Shown: positions 25,535 through 33,785 of the stretch, in pieces
Layout: each line of letters starts with the position of its first letter
Position numbering within the stretch: position 1 is the first letter of the stretch
From: Armatimonas rosea
GTDB taxonomy: Bacteria; Armatimonadota; Armatimonadia; Armatimonadales; Armatimonadaceae
Length of the DNA: 64,000 nucleotides
Assembly: GCF_014202505.1 (NCBI RefSeq)
Contig: NZ_JACHGW010000005.1
Location: forward strand, 186,001-250,000
Reading direction: 5' to 3'
The notes under the pieces: generated by a model
The model's input: only the letters and a program-made list of their open reading frames with translations
Database searches by the model: none
Told to the model about the DNA's origin: nothing
Made by a program: the position numbers and the translations under genes

Positions 25535-25561
25535 TCTCGTTTGTGGTAGGATAAGGCTTAT

Positions 25562-27277
25562 ATGACACGTTCGGCGGGCAAGAATACCCTGCTTGTAATG
25601 GCCTTCGTCCTCCTCTCCCGCGTCCTTGGCGTCGTGAGAGACATGGTGATCAACCAGGTTTTTGGCCAGAACCACGTCACTGATATCTACACCGCCGCCT
25701 TCCGAATCCCCGATATTCTGCAGTACCTGGTCGCCGGGGGCGCGCTCGCCACGGTCTTTGTTCCGGTCTTCACCGAGTACTGGAACGCGGGCAAGCAGCG
25801 CGATGCCTGGAAGGTCTTTGGCACCGTGATGAGTGTCGTGGCCTGTATCGCTCTGGTCCTCGTGCTGATCATGGAGCTGGCCGCGGCTCCCCTGGGGCGC
25901 TTCATGAACCCCGGGCTTGGGCTGCAAAAGCAAGTCACCGTGAGCTTCTGGGACGGCTGGCGGGTCTTGCTACACCCCGATGATGCCCCGCAGGAGCAGC
26001 GCGATGCCTGGGAGCAAGTGGCGCGGCTCTCGCGGATTCTCTTGCCGGCGCAGTGGTGCTTCTTTGTCGGGGGGCTCATGATGGGCACCCTCAATGCGCG
26101 CCACCGGTTTCTTATCCCCGCGATTGGCCCTATCGCCTACAATGGGCTGATCATTGTTGGCGGGCTCACCCAGCTCTTTGTCCCCGAGAACCAGCGGAGC
26201 ATCACGGCGATGTGCTGGGGTGCGCTCTTTGGAGCCGTGGCGGGGAATTTTTTCCTTCCGATCTGGGAGCTCAAGCGCACGGGGGGGAAGTTCTGGCTAA
26301 GCTTTGAGGTCGGGCATCCGGGGGTGCGCAAGGTGGGCAAGCTCATGCTTCCCGCGCTCTTGGGGCTCTCGCTCTCGCAGCTCGGTTTCTGGATCACCGG
26401 CTCGTTTGCCTCCGGGGAGGGCTCGCTCTCAGCGCTTCGTAATGCCTACAACCTCACCCAGGCCCCGATTGGGATCTTCGCGCAGGCATCGGCGATCGTG
26501 ATCTTCCCCACCATCTCTGGGCTCGCGGCGGAGAAGAACTGGAAGGAGTTTCGCAAGGAGATCCACTACGGCATCCGGCGGATTCTCTTCCTGACAATGC
26601 CCGCCTCGCTGCTGATGGCGACCCTGGCCGAGCCGATTATCGCCGCGATCTACTTCAAGGGAAAGTTCACCCAGGATGCCAGCGGGGCGTTTACGGTCGC
26701 AAACTTGCTCGCTTCGGCGATGGCGCTACGGCTCTACTCGCTGGGGACCTTTGCCTGGAGCGCGCAGGCCGTGCTGGCGCGTGGGTTCTACGCCATGCAG
26801 AACAGCAAGACCCCCGTGGTGATCACGACCTGCATGGTGTTCTTCTTCACCGGGCTCTGTGCCTTTCTTCCCCGCGTTCCGGGGCTGGCCAACTACGGCC
26901 TCGCGCTGGCGCTCTCGCTGGCGGGGACGGTGAACATGCTGATCTTCTTCCGAACCCTCCAGAAGCACGTGGGGGGGCTGAACCTGCGCGGGCTGGTGGT
27001 CGCGGCGCTGAAGATCACGCTGGCCGCGCTGGCCGCCAGTGGCACGGCGTTTTTGTTTCTGCGCCTCTTCTGGCACCTGCCGACCGTGGAGCACCAGGGC
27101 AGTGCCCGCTTCCAGGGGATCGCGGTCTCGGTGCTGGCGAGCGCCGCGTCGCTGGCAGTCTATGGGATTGTCTGTGCGCTACTGCGGGTCCCGGAGCTCT
27201 GGAGCATCCGGGACATGTTCAAGAAAAAGCCCAAGGACTCTGCGGCTAGCCCTTCCGTGCCGCAAAGTCCTGAATAA
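25562..27277 (+). CDS. murJ: MurJ/MviN, lipid II flippase
   Basis: A 571-residue polytopic membrane protein of the MVF/MATE-like superfamily with about 14 membrane helices. The N-terminal signature LSRVLGVVRDMVINQVFGQNH matches MurJ, with conserved arginines lining the cavity. It flips lipid II from cytosol to periplasm. MurG, which makes lipid II, is also encoded in the window. The C-terminal tail is basic (KKKPKDSAAS). The 3' end overlaps that of the convergent serC gene by 32 bases. Confidence 0.95.
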   Translation: MTRSAGKNTLLVMAFVLLSRVLGVVRDMVINQVFGQNHVTDIYTAAFRIPDILQYLVAGGALATVFVPVFTEYWNAGKQRDAWKVFGTVMSVVACIALVLVLIMELAAAPLGRFMNPGLGLQKQVTVSFWDGWRVLLHPDDAPQEQRDAWEQVARLSRILLPAQWCFFVGGLMMGTLNARHRFLIPAIGPIAYNGLIIVGGLTQLFVPENQRSITAMCWGALFGAVAGNFFLPIWELKRTGGKFWLSFEVGHPGVRKVGKLMLPALLGLSLSQLGFWITGSFASGEGSLSALRNAYNLTQAPIGIFAQASAIVIFPTISGLAAEKNWKEFRKEIHYGIRRILFLTMPASLLMATLAEPIIAAIYFKGKFTQDASGAFTVANLLASAMALRLYSLGTFAWSAQAVLARGFYAMQNSKTPVVITTCMVFFFTGLCAFLPRVPGLANYGLALALSLAGTVNMLIFFRTLQKHVGGLNLRGLVVAALKITLAALAASGTAFLFLRLFWHLPTVEHQGSARFQGIAVSVLASAASLAVYGIVCALLRVPELWSIRDMFKKKPKDSAASPSVPQSPE

Positions 27278-28328
27278 GCGCGGCGAGCGCCTGGCAGCCC
27301 TCGACGGGGAAGGCGTTGTAGATACTGGCGCGGAGGCCGCCCACATTGCGGTGGCCCGGGAGACCGTCCATGCCCAGTGCCTGTGCCTCGGTGAGGAAGG
27401 CCTTCTCTAGCTCCGGGGTGGCGAGCTTAAAGGTGAGGTTCATCCACGAGCGGTGCTCCTTGACCGCGACACAGGGTGTAAAGACACTCGGCGCGGCATC
27501 CAGGGCATCGTAGATCAGCGCTGCTTTCTGCTGGTTGCGCGCCGCGACCGCCTTGACCCCACCCTCCGCGGCGATCCACTTGAGGGTCAGGCCCAGGACA
27601 TAGATCGGGAAGACCGGCGGCGTGTTGTAGAGCGACTGCTTGTCGCACTGGACCTGGTAGGAGAACATCGGGGGGAGGTTCTTCTGCGCGACCGCCAGAA
27701 GCGACTTGCGGAGGATCACAAAGGTGACACCCGCAGGGCCGGCGTTCTTCTGTGCCCCGGCGTAGATCAGGTCGAGCTGGCTGTAGTCGCGGTCCACCCC
27801 AAAGATATCGGAGCTGGCATCGGCGAAGAGGGGAGCGCCCTGGGTCTCGGGGAGCGTGAAGACCTGGGTTCCCTCGATCGTGTTGTTGGTGGTCAGGTGG
27901 AGGTAGCTCGCCTCGCCGGAGGGGATGATCTCGGGCAGGCGGTCGTAGTTGGTCGCCTTCGACGAGCCCGCGATATGGACACGCCCGACGCGCCTTGCCT
28001 CGGCGATTGCCTTGGCACCCCACTCACCCGCATCGACATAGTCCGCGGTCTCGCCATCGCCCAGGAAGTTCATCGGCAGGAGCGCAAACTGCGTGCTCGC
28101 CCCGCCGCCCATCAGCGCGACCGTGTACTCGCTCGCCGAGAGCCCGAGGGTGGAGAGGAGCAGCTCCTGTGCCTCGGCGTGGACGGGGTCGTACCACTTG
28201 CCGCGGTGGGAGAGCTCGAGGATGGACATGCCCGAGCCCTGGAACTCAAGGACGGCCTGGCTGGCTTCTTCTAAAACAGAGACGGGAAGGATGCCGGGAC
28301 CGGCAGAGAAGTTGTAGATTCGATTCAT
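27246..28328 (-). CDS. serC: Phosphoserine aminotransferase
   Basis: A 360-residue PLP-dependent class V aminotransferase that converts 3-phosphohydroxypyruvate to phosphoserine in serine synthesis. It begins MNRIYNFSAGPGILPVSVLEEA, has ALMGGGASTQFALLPMNFL, the PLP lysine in YAGAQKNAGPAGVT, and ends with MDGLPGHRNVGGLRASIYNAFP, all typical of SerC. Its start overlaps the stop of the polysaccharide deacetylase gene (ATGA), an odd operon partner for an amino-acid enzyme. Its tail overlaps murJ. Confidence 0.96.
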   Translation of the reverse strand: MNRIYNFSAGPGILPVSVLEEASQAVLEFQGSGMSILELSHRGKWYDPVHAEAQELLLSTLGLSASEYTVALMGGGASTQFALLPMNFLGDGETADYVDAGEWGAKAIAEARRVGRVHIAGSSKATNYDRLPEIIPSGEASYLHLTTNNTIEGTQVFTLPETQGAPLFADASSDIFGVDRDYSQLDLIYAGAQKNAGPAGVTFVILRKSLLAVAQKNLPPMFSYQVQCDKQSLYNTPPVFPIYVLGLTLKWIAAEGGVKAVAARNQQKAALIYDALDAAPSVFTPCVAVKEHRSWMNLTFKLATPELEKAFLTEAQALGMDGLPGHRNVGGLRASIYNAFPVEGCQALAALIQDFAARKG

Positions 28329-30133
28329 AGCTTTGTGGGAGTGGCCGCCTTGCTGCGGTGGACCAGCTCGGTCATGGTGACAAACTCGTAGCCCTGGGCG
28401 CGCAGGCTCTTGACGATCTCCGGGAGGGCAAGGATGGTATTGTCCGGGGCGTTGTGCAGGAGGAGGATGGTTCCTGGCTTGACTTTCTTCAGGACAAAGT
28501 CGGTCAGGTCTTCCGGGCGGAACGGGGCGTACTCGAACTTAAAGCCATCGACTGTCCAGTAGGCTCCGTGCATGCCCAGCGCCGACGCCGCATCGGCGAT
28601 CGCGCCATTGAAGTTGCCGCCGGGGGGGCGGTAGAACCGCGGGCGCTTGCCGGTGATATCCCGCACGACAACACTGGTTCGGCAGAGCTCCTTGCGCACC
28701 GCATCCGGGGTGAGGTAGGTCAGGTTTGGGTGGGTGTAGCTATGGTTGGCGATCTCATGGCCCTCGTCGTCCATGCGGCGGATCAGGTCCGGGTTGGCCT
28801 CTGCTCGTGCGCCCACCACAAAGAAAGTCACCTTGACATTGAGGTTGCGGAGCATGTCCAGCATGGCCGGTGTCCGGTACTTTAAAGGGTTCGGGCCATC
28901 GTCGAGGGTGAGCGCGATCAGCTTCTCGGGGGTCTGGCCGCGCCAGTAGCCATTGCCGATCCCGACATACTTCTTGTTGTACTCTTTGAGCGACGCGTAG
29001 GCGGAGCGAAACTGCGGGTCGATCGCCACGACCGACTCGATATGGGCGAGCGCGGCGGCGCTATCTTTCTGCCGGACTGCGGCCTCGGCGAGGGCGTAGT
29101 GCGCGGCTTTCCGGCTGGGCTGTGGCGTCAGGAGGGCACGCAGGCGCGGCTCCAGCGCGGCACGGAGCTCCGGGCTGACCCTGGCTTCATGGGCCGGGCT
29201 CGGGTTTCCATTGGCGATTCGGACGAGCCGGCGGGTCTCGTTGAGTGGCTCGCCCTGGCTGTTGCAGGCAGTGACAATCAGGGTATAGAGGCCGTTGGCG
29301 AGCCGGGTGGTGTTCCAGCTCGTGACATAGGGGGCGCTATTGACAGTCGCGGAGTAGTTGCCTGGCACGCGGTAGGTGACAAGGGCCGTCCCAGGGGGGA
29401 CCGTCCCTGCGGTCAGGGTCGCCTGTCCGCGCAGGGTGGGGGTGTTGGCCGGGGCCTCCGGGAGAGAGAGGGGCTCGACTGCGGCGGCACCGCCCTCTGC
29501 CATGCGTCGCTCGACAAAGGGCAGGGTCAGGGCGCGGGATTCTTCACATGCACGCCACTCCGGGCGCGCGAGCAGCGCCGTGAGGAGCGCGACGCCTCGG
29601 GGATCGTCGCCGGCTCGGAGTGCGGACATGCCCGCGAGCTGGAGGCGCAGGGGGTCGGGCTCTTTCTCGGTGACGCTGCCCAGCTCGGTGGCCACCTGCT
29701 TGTCCCCCGCGAGAAGCCGAACGTACAGCGCCAGGTTGGGGTCGCTGCTGGCGAAGCCCGCTGCACCCTGCCGGTCGTTGAGGAGCAGGCGGGCCTGGGC
29801 CAGCCCTAGCGCGGTCAGCGGGTTCTCGGGTTCCTGCTCGCGTGCTTGCCGAAGGGCGGACTCGGCGCGGCGGGCATCCCCGGTGTGGAGCGCAAGGGCC
29901 GCGACTGCCAGGAGCCCGCAGATCTCGTTGCGATCGACTGCCAGCGCCCGTGCGAGTGCGGCACGGGCCAGCGGGTGCTCTCCCGACTCAAGCCGACCGA
30001 CTGCCTCGCTGAGGGCATCGCTGTAGCTTCCATTGGTATCTTGTGCCTGTGCCGACGCGCAAAAAAACGCCGCCACGCCAAGCGCTGCGACGACGCAATC
30101 CGGGGCGGCAAGGGGGGATTTCTCTCTTGCCAT
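28325..30133 (-). CDS. TPR-containing polysaccharide deacetylase
   Basis: A 602-residue protein: signal peptide (CVVAALGVAAFFCASAQA), a TPR-like helical region (about 40-240), an Ig-like segment with GTALVTYRVPGNYSATV (about 245-310), another helical part, and a C-terminal NodB-type deacetylase domain (about 400-590). The deacetylase motifs are LTLDDGPN (metal Asp), HSYTHPNL (HxxxH), RFYRPPGGN and LLLHN. It removes acetyl groups from a cell-wall or surface polysaccharide. The TPR region may recruit other envelope proteins. TATAAT lies 12 bases upstream of the start. Confidence 0.9.
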   Translation of the reverse strand: MAREKSPLAAPDCVVAALGVAAFFCASAQAQDTNGSYSDALSEAVGRLESGEHPLARAALARALAVDRNEICGLLAVAALALHTGDARRAESALRQAREQEPENPLTALGLAQARLLLNDRQGAAGFASSDPNLALYVRLLAGDKQVATELGSVTEKEPDPLRLQLAGMSALRAGDDPRGVALLTALLARPEWRACEESRALTLPFVERRMAEGGAAAVEPLSLPEAPANTPTLRGQATLTAGTVPPGTALVTYRVPGNYSATVNSAPYVTSWNTTRLANGLYTLIVTACNSQGEPLNETRRLVRIANGNPSPAHEARVSPELRAALEPRLRALLTPQPSRKAAHYALAEAAVRQKDSAAALAHIESVVAIDPQFRSAYASLKEYNKKYVGIGNGYWRGQTPEKLIALTLDDGPNPLKYRTPAMLDMLRNLNVKVTFFVVGARAEANPDLIRRMDDEGHEIANHSYTHPNLTYLTPDAVRKELCRTSVVVRDITGKRPRFYRPPGGNFNGAIADAASALGMHGAYWTVDGFKFEYAPFRPEDLTDFVLKKVKPGTILLLHNAPDNTILALPEIVKSLRAQGYEFVTMTELVHRSKAATPTKL

Positions 30134-30250
30134 GGTTCGGAGAGAATTATACCATCCGCTTTAGTTTGGAGCGTTTCTTGCCAATGATAGATAAGGCGCA
30201 CTCTTGCGCGGGGACGCGTCTCCGTACGCGAACCAAAAGGAAAAGGAACG

Positions 30251-30808
30251 ATGCATCTCAATAAATTCTTCCTGGTAGCGGCCATCGGACTCGCATCACT
30301 CGTTGCTCTACCAGCCCATGCGGAGGAGTCGGGCAAGTCCAGCCGCTTTCTCTTTGGGCCACAGCTAGGCTTCTTCACACCCGCCTCGCGCGTGGTGCGT
30401 GACCGCTTTGGGGGCTCGTGGACCAACCTAGGCCTAGGACTCGGCGATGTGGCAGCGCCGACCTCCAAGGGCGAGCTCAACTTCGATGTCAACCTAATCT
30501 CCTCCCGTGCCAAAGAGGCCGAGGCGCTCCTGGCACCCATCGGGCTTGTCTACCGCCGAGGGACCTCCGAGGAGAAAAAGACCCGACCCTACTTTGGGGC
30601 ATCGGTCAACCTCCTGGTGACCAACTTCCGCTCCAACTACATCCTCGACAGCATCCCCAGCGGGATTCGGACGGGTGCCGGCGGGAGTGTCTTTGGGGGT
30701 GTCTCCATGGGAAACCGCTTCTATGTCGAGGGGCGCTACTATGCCTTCAGCAAGATCCGTAACTTTGACTTCTCAGGCCTGAACATCGGTGTCGGCTGGC
30801 GTCTGTAG
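30251..30808 (+). CDS. Secreted beta-barrel-like hypothetical protein
   Basis: A 185-residue protein with a clear signal peptide (NKFFLVAAIGLASLVALPAHAEE). The mature part alternates glycine/aromatic strands (FLFGPQLGFFTP, YFGASVNLLVTNF, FVEGRYYAFSK-like) and ends DFSGLNIGVGWRL, with a C-terminal aromatic/leucine tail of outer-membrane proteins. It is probably a small outer-membrane beta barrel; no specific family is recognised. The start ATG is preceded by an AAAGGAAAAGGAACG leader. Confidence 0.75.
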   Translation: MHLNKFFLVAAIGLASLVALPAHAEESGKSSRFLFGPQLGFFTPASRVVRDRFGGSWTNLGLGLGDVAAPTSKGELNFDVNLISSRAKEAEALLAPIGLVYRRGTSEEKKTRPYFGASVNLLVTNFRSNYILDSIPSGIRTGAGGSVFGGVSMGNRFYVEGRYYAFSKIRNFDFSGLNIGVGWRL

Positions 30809-30835
30809 CGCTTTTTTTAAGAAAACCGAAACCTG

Positions 30836-30877
30836 CGTCCCCCGTTTTTCGTATAGATAAAGTAGAAGCGGGGGACG
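30836..30877 (+). terminator. Hairpin between beta-barrel gene and zinc-ribbon gene
   Basis: CGTCCCCCG (30836-30844) pairs with CGGGGGACG (30869-30877) with a 24-base loop. It lies 28 bases after the upstream stop codon. A separate TATACT at about 30902 could serve the next gene. Confidence 0.45.
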
Positions 30878-30957
30878 TGGTATTTTCCAACGTTTAGAGA
30901 TATACTACCGGACTACTTGGAGATGGTTGGAACACCCTGTCGGGAGCAACTTAAGGC

Positions 30958-31968
30958 ATGAAGTACAAGCGCTGCTGTGCGTGTGATTACTTTGTGACGA
31001 CGACGGATCGTCGCTGTCCTAACTGTGGCATTGCGGACCCCCGCAATGAGCGTCCGGATCGGGGCATCCCGGAGATCGTGGCGCAGGGGGATACCCTCAC
31101 CATGGAGACCCCGATGACCGATGGCGTCCGCGCGGCTTTTGGCGGATTTATCGGAGCCGTGATCGGAGGCTTCCTGATGGCGGGAATGGGAGTCGCGGTG
31201 GGGCTTGCGGTGGGAATCAGCCTCGGCGTGCTCCTCGGGGCCGACAAAGAGTGGTCGCCGCCCGAGCTAACCAACCTTGCCAAGCGCATGATCGAGTGTC
31301 TCCGCAACGACGAAGAGACGATTCGCCAGCGCCTCAATGACATTGCCCAGCGCGAGAAGCACCTGGAAGAGACCCGGCAGCAGGTCGCGGTCTCGGGGGG
31401 GGACGCCGCCACGCAGGAGCGCTGGAATAAAGTTCGCCAGACCATCGACTCCGCCGCCGGGGTTCTCGCCAAGCAGCGCGATCGCTACCATGCCAAGCTC
31501 TGGGAGATCGCCCTCGTGCGCTGGCAGAACGCTCTGGAGCCGCTCGCCTCGGACTGGGAGTCTCTCACGCACGAGGCCTGTAACCAGCGCCTGCGCCAGC
31601 TAGAGCGCCTGCGCGACCAGGGCAAGCAGTACCTCGATGACTGGGAAGGCGTGGACCTCACCGACCTCCCTGAGGCCCGCCGCTGCCTGGAGCGCCTCCG
31701 CAACGCCCTGGAGAGCTGCGACCAGCTTCGTGAGGCCCTGATTGTGGAGCAGGCTCGCCTCGCGGTCGTGGGTATCGCCCCGGTTGACGAAGCCCTCTCG
31801 ACCTCGATGAGCACGAGCTCCACGGCACTCCACGCGCTGGATGTCTTCAATGCCCGCGCCGCCCTAGGGGAGTTTGAGAGCGCCTTCGACGACCTGGAGG
31901 CCGAGTACAACCGCCTCAGAAGTGAGGACGAGCTTGCGCAGCAGGTTACTCTGGTTCAGCGCCGCTAG
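30958..31968 (+). CDS. Zinc-ribbon, glycine-zipper and coiled-coil membrane protein
   Basis: A 336-residue protein. The N-terminus has two CxxC-type knuckles (CCACDYF, CPNCGIADP), i.e. a zinc ribbon. Residues 55-90 form a glycine-rich membrane segment (AFGGFIGAVIGGFLMAGMGVAVGLAVGISLGVLLG). The rest is a long helical/coiled-coil region (EKHLEETRQQVAV, RQLERLRDQGKQYLDDWEGV). No family is recognised. The 3' end overlaps the start of the lipoprotein gene by 47 bases, so the two probably act together in the envelope. Confidence 0.75.
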   Translation: MKYKRCCACDYFVTTTDRRCPNCGIADPRNERPDRGIPEIVAQGDTLTMETPMTDGVRAAFGGFIGAVIGGFLMAGMGVAVGLAVGISLGVLLGADKEWSPPELTNLAKRMIECLRNDEETIRQRLNDIAQREKHLEETRQQVAVSGGDAATQERWNKVRQTIDSAAGVLAKQRDRYHAKLWEIALVRWQNALEPLASDWESLTHEACNQRLRQLERLRDQGKQYLDDWEGVDLTDLPEARRCLERLRNALESCDQLREALIVEQARLAVVGIAPVDEALSTSMSTSSTALHALDVFNARAALGEFESAFDDLEAEYNRLRSEDELAQQVTLVQRR

Positions 31969-32908
31969 CCTGCTGATCGCTCTCAGCGGCTGCGCCAAGG
32001 TTGGAACCACGACCGATATCAAGGCCGATGGCTCGTTCACGCGCACGGTGGTCTACCGTGGAAGCGCCCCCAGCACCGATGGCTTCACGATGGGACCGAC
32101 CCTCGACGACATTGTCGCGCCGCCTCGCACCCCGGGCTGGCAGGTGACTCGCGCGAAGGACCCCAAGAACGACAGTGAGCTGGTGCTGACCGCGACAAAG
32201 GCCTTCGCGCCGGGCGAGACGCTCACCGATGACCTGGCACTCAAGGCGCCGCCGAAAAAAGACGCGCCGACAAGTACCCCCCCGACATTTGTCCTAGGCA
32301 ACACCGTGGCGGTCACCAAGCTTCCCAACGGTACCATCGCCTACCGCGAGACAATCCGCTGGCGCGGCCCACGCCCCAGCGAGCTCGCCACCCCCGATCC
32401 TACGTTTCTGGCCGCGCTCTCGTCGGCTGTGCCCGCCCTCGACAAAGCGGGGCAGGTCGCGGTGGAAAAACGAGTCCACCAGAGTGTCTGGCAAGCGCTC
32501 TTTGGCCCCGGCGAGCCCCTGATCGGCCTGCTCATGACCCACCCGGAGCTCGGGGAGTTTCGTCTCAAGCGGCGCCTCAGCGACTCGCTCCTTGCTGCAC
32601 TGCAAGACGCTCTCGGCAACAAGCTCACCGAGGCCGAGCGCCGCGCCGCGGTTCAGAAGCTAGTCACCTCCCTCACCGACGACGTGAAGGACAAGACTAA
32701 AAAGCAGGTGAACGCCGGGCCTAGTGGAAGTGGCAGCAGCGACGATACCCTAGTGGCGCTTCTGATCAAGGCGCGCTTCCCCGGTAAGGTGCTCCAGACA
32801 AACGGCGAGCTCGACCCCGCCACCGGCGAGGTGATCTGGGGCCTCTTCTCCCAGGCTGCCGCCGCCGGCGACGTTGTCCTGACCGCCGTCTGCGAGCCCG
32901 AGAAGTGA
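31922..32908 (+). CDS. Lipoprotein of unknown function
   Basis: About 329 residues from GTG 31922, chosen because it gives a normal signal peptide (RTSLRSRLLWFSAASLLIALSGC) with the lipobox LSGC. The mature part begins KVGTTTDIKADGSFTRTVVYRG and contains a middle region with many Ala/Pro and a helical C-terminal half ending VVLTAVCEPEK. It would be anchored in the outer or inner membrane. It overlaps the preceding zinc-ribbon protein gene in another frame. Confidence 0.75.
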   Translation: MRTSLRSRLLWFSAASLLIALSGCAKVGTTTDIKADGSFTRTVVYRGSAPSTDGFTMGPTLDDIVAPPRTPGWQVTRAKDPKNDSELVLTATKAFAPGETLTDDLALKAPPKKDAPTSTPPTFVLGNTVAVTKLPNGTIAYRETIRWRGPRPSELATPDPTFLAALSSAVPALDKAGQVAVEKRVHQSVWQALFGPGEPLIGLLMTHPELGEFRLKRRLSDSLLAALQDALGNKLTEAERRAAVQKLVTSLTDDVKDKTKKQVNAGPSGSGSSDDTLVALLIKARFPGKVLQTNGELDPATGEVIWGLFSQAAAAGDVVLTAVCEPEK

Positions 32909-32909
32909 G

Positions 32910-33785
32910 CTAGCTGAAGTGCTCCTTGAGCTTTTTGCGGACAAAGTCGACGGACTTTTCTAGGTCTCCCATGCCGTTCATGCCGTCTTCGATACTTACC
33001 CAGCGCGGCGTGCTGCCGGCGGCCTTGAGGGTGGTGAAGATCGCATCGTAGTCGTTGAGGCCCTCGCCGATGACGCCGTGGGCGAGGCGCGACGCGTAGC
33101 CGAGACTGTCTTCCTCTTTGCGGAGATCGTCGATGGTGCCCGAGAGCAGGTAGCGGTCCGACGCGTGCATGGTCACGACACGGTGCTTGACGAGCTCCAG
33201 AACATCCAGCGGGTCCTCGCCGGCAAGAAAGGCGTTGGAGGGATCGTAGTTGACCCCAAAGTGCGGCGAGTCGAGGGCACTCACGATCTCACAGAAAACA
33301 TCGGACTTCTGCGCAAACTCGGGGTGGGTCCAGTAGTTGTCCTTGTAGTGATTCTCGATGATGAGAGTCACGCCGTGCGCGGCGGCGAAGGGCAAGAGGC
33401 TCGCGATCGCCCCGACCACCCGCTTGACACCGTCTTCGCGGGAGAGATCGGGGCGGCGCTGGCCGGAGAGGACGCGGCAGTAGCTTCCTCCCAGGGCGGC
33501 CGTGAGCTTGATCCAGCCACGCTCCTTCTCCAGCTCAGCGTCCAGGTTATCCGCCGTAAAATCGGGGGAGCAACAGAGCATGGGCATGGCGAGGTTCTTG
33601 GCCGCCAGCGCCGCGCGCACGGACTCTAGCCACGCCGGATCGTCCTCACAGAAGCCCGTGTAGAACTCCAGGCCGTCGATATCCAGCGTTGATGCCAGCT
33701 CGATCCAGTCGAAAACCGTCATGGTCTTGTGGACGCAGAGCTCGTCCATGAATGCCTTGGGAAAGGCGGCAAGTTTGGGTGTCAT
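32910..33785 (-). CDS. Sugar phosphate isomerase/epimerase-like TIM-barrel protein
   Basis: A 291-residue protein of the xylose-isomerase-like TIM-barrel (AP_endonuc_2) family. Segments IDGLEFYTGF, LIIENHYKDNYWTHPEF (metal-binding glutamate), FGVNYDPSNA, VTMHASDRYL and WVSIEDGMNGMG carry the usual metal ligands. Such enzymes isomerise or epimerise keto-sugars. The gene is coupled to the upstream cytochrome/monooxygenase-like gene by an ATGA overlap but also has its own TAGAAT six bases before its start. Substrate unknown. Confidence 0.88.
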   Translation of the reverse strand: MTPKLAAFPKAFMDELCVHKTMTVFDWIELASTLDIDGLEFYTGFCEDDPAWLESVRAALAAKNLAMPMLCCSPDFTADNLDAELEKERGWIKLTAALGGSYCRVLSGQRRPDLSREDGVKRVVGAIASLLPFAAAHGVTLIIENHYKDNYWTHPEFAQKSDVFCEIVSALDSPHFGVNYDPSNAFLAGEDPLDVLELVKHRVVTMHASDRYLLSGTIDDLRKEEDSLGYASRLAHGVIGEGLNDYDAIFTTLKAAGSTPRWVSIEDGMNGMGDLEKSVDFVRKKLKEHFS

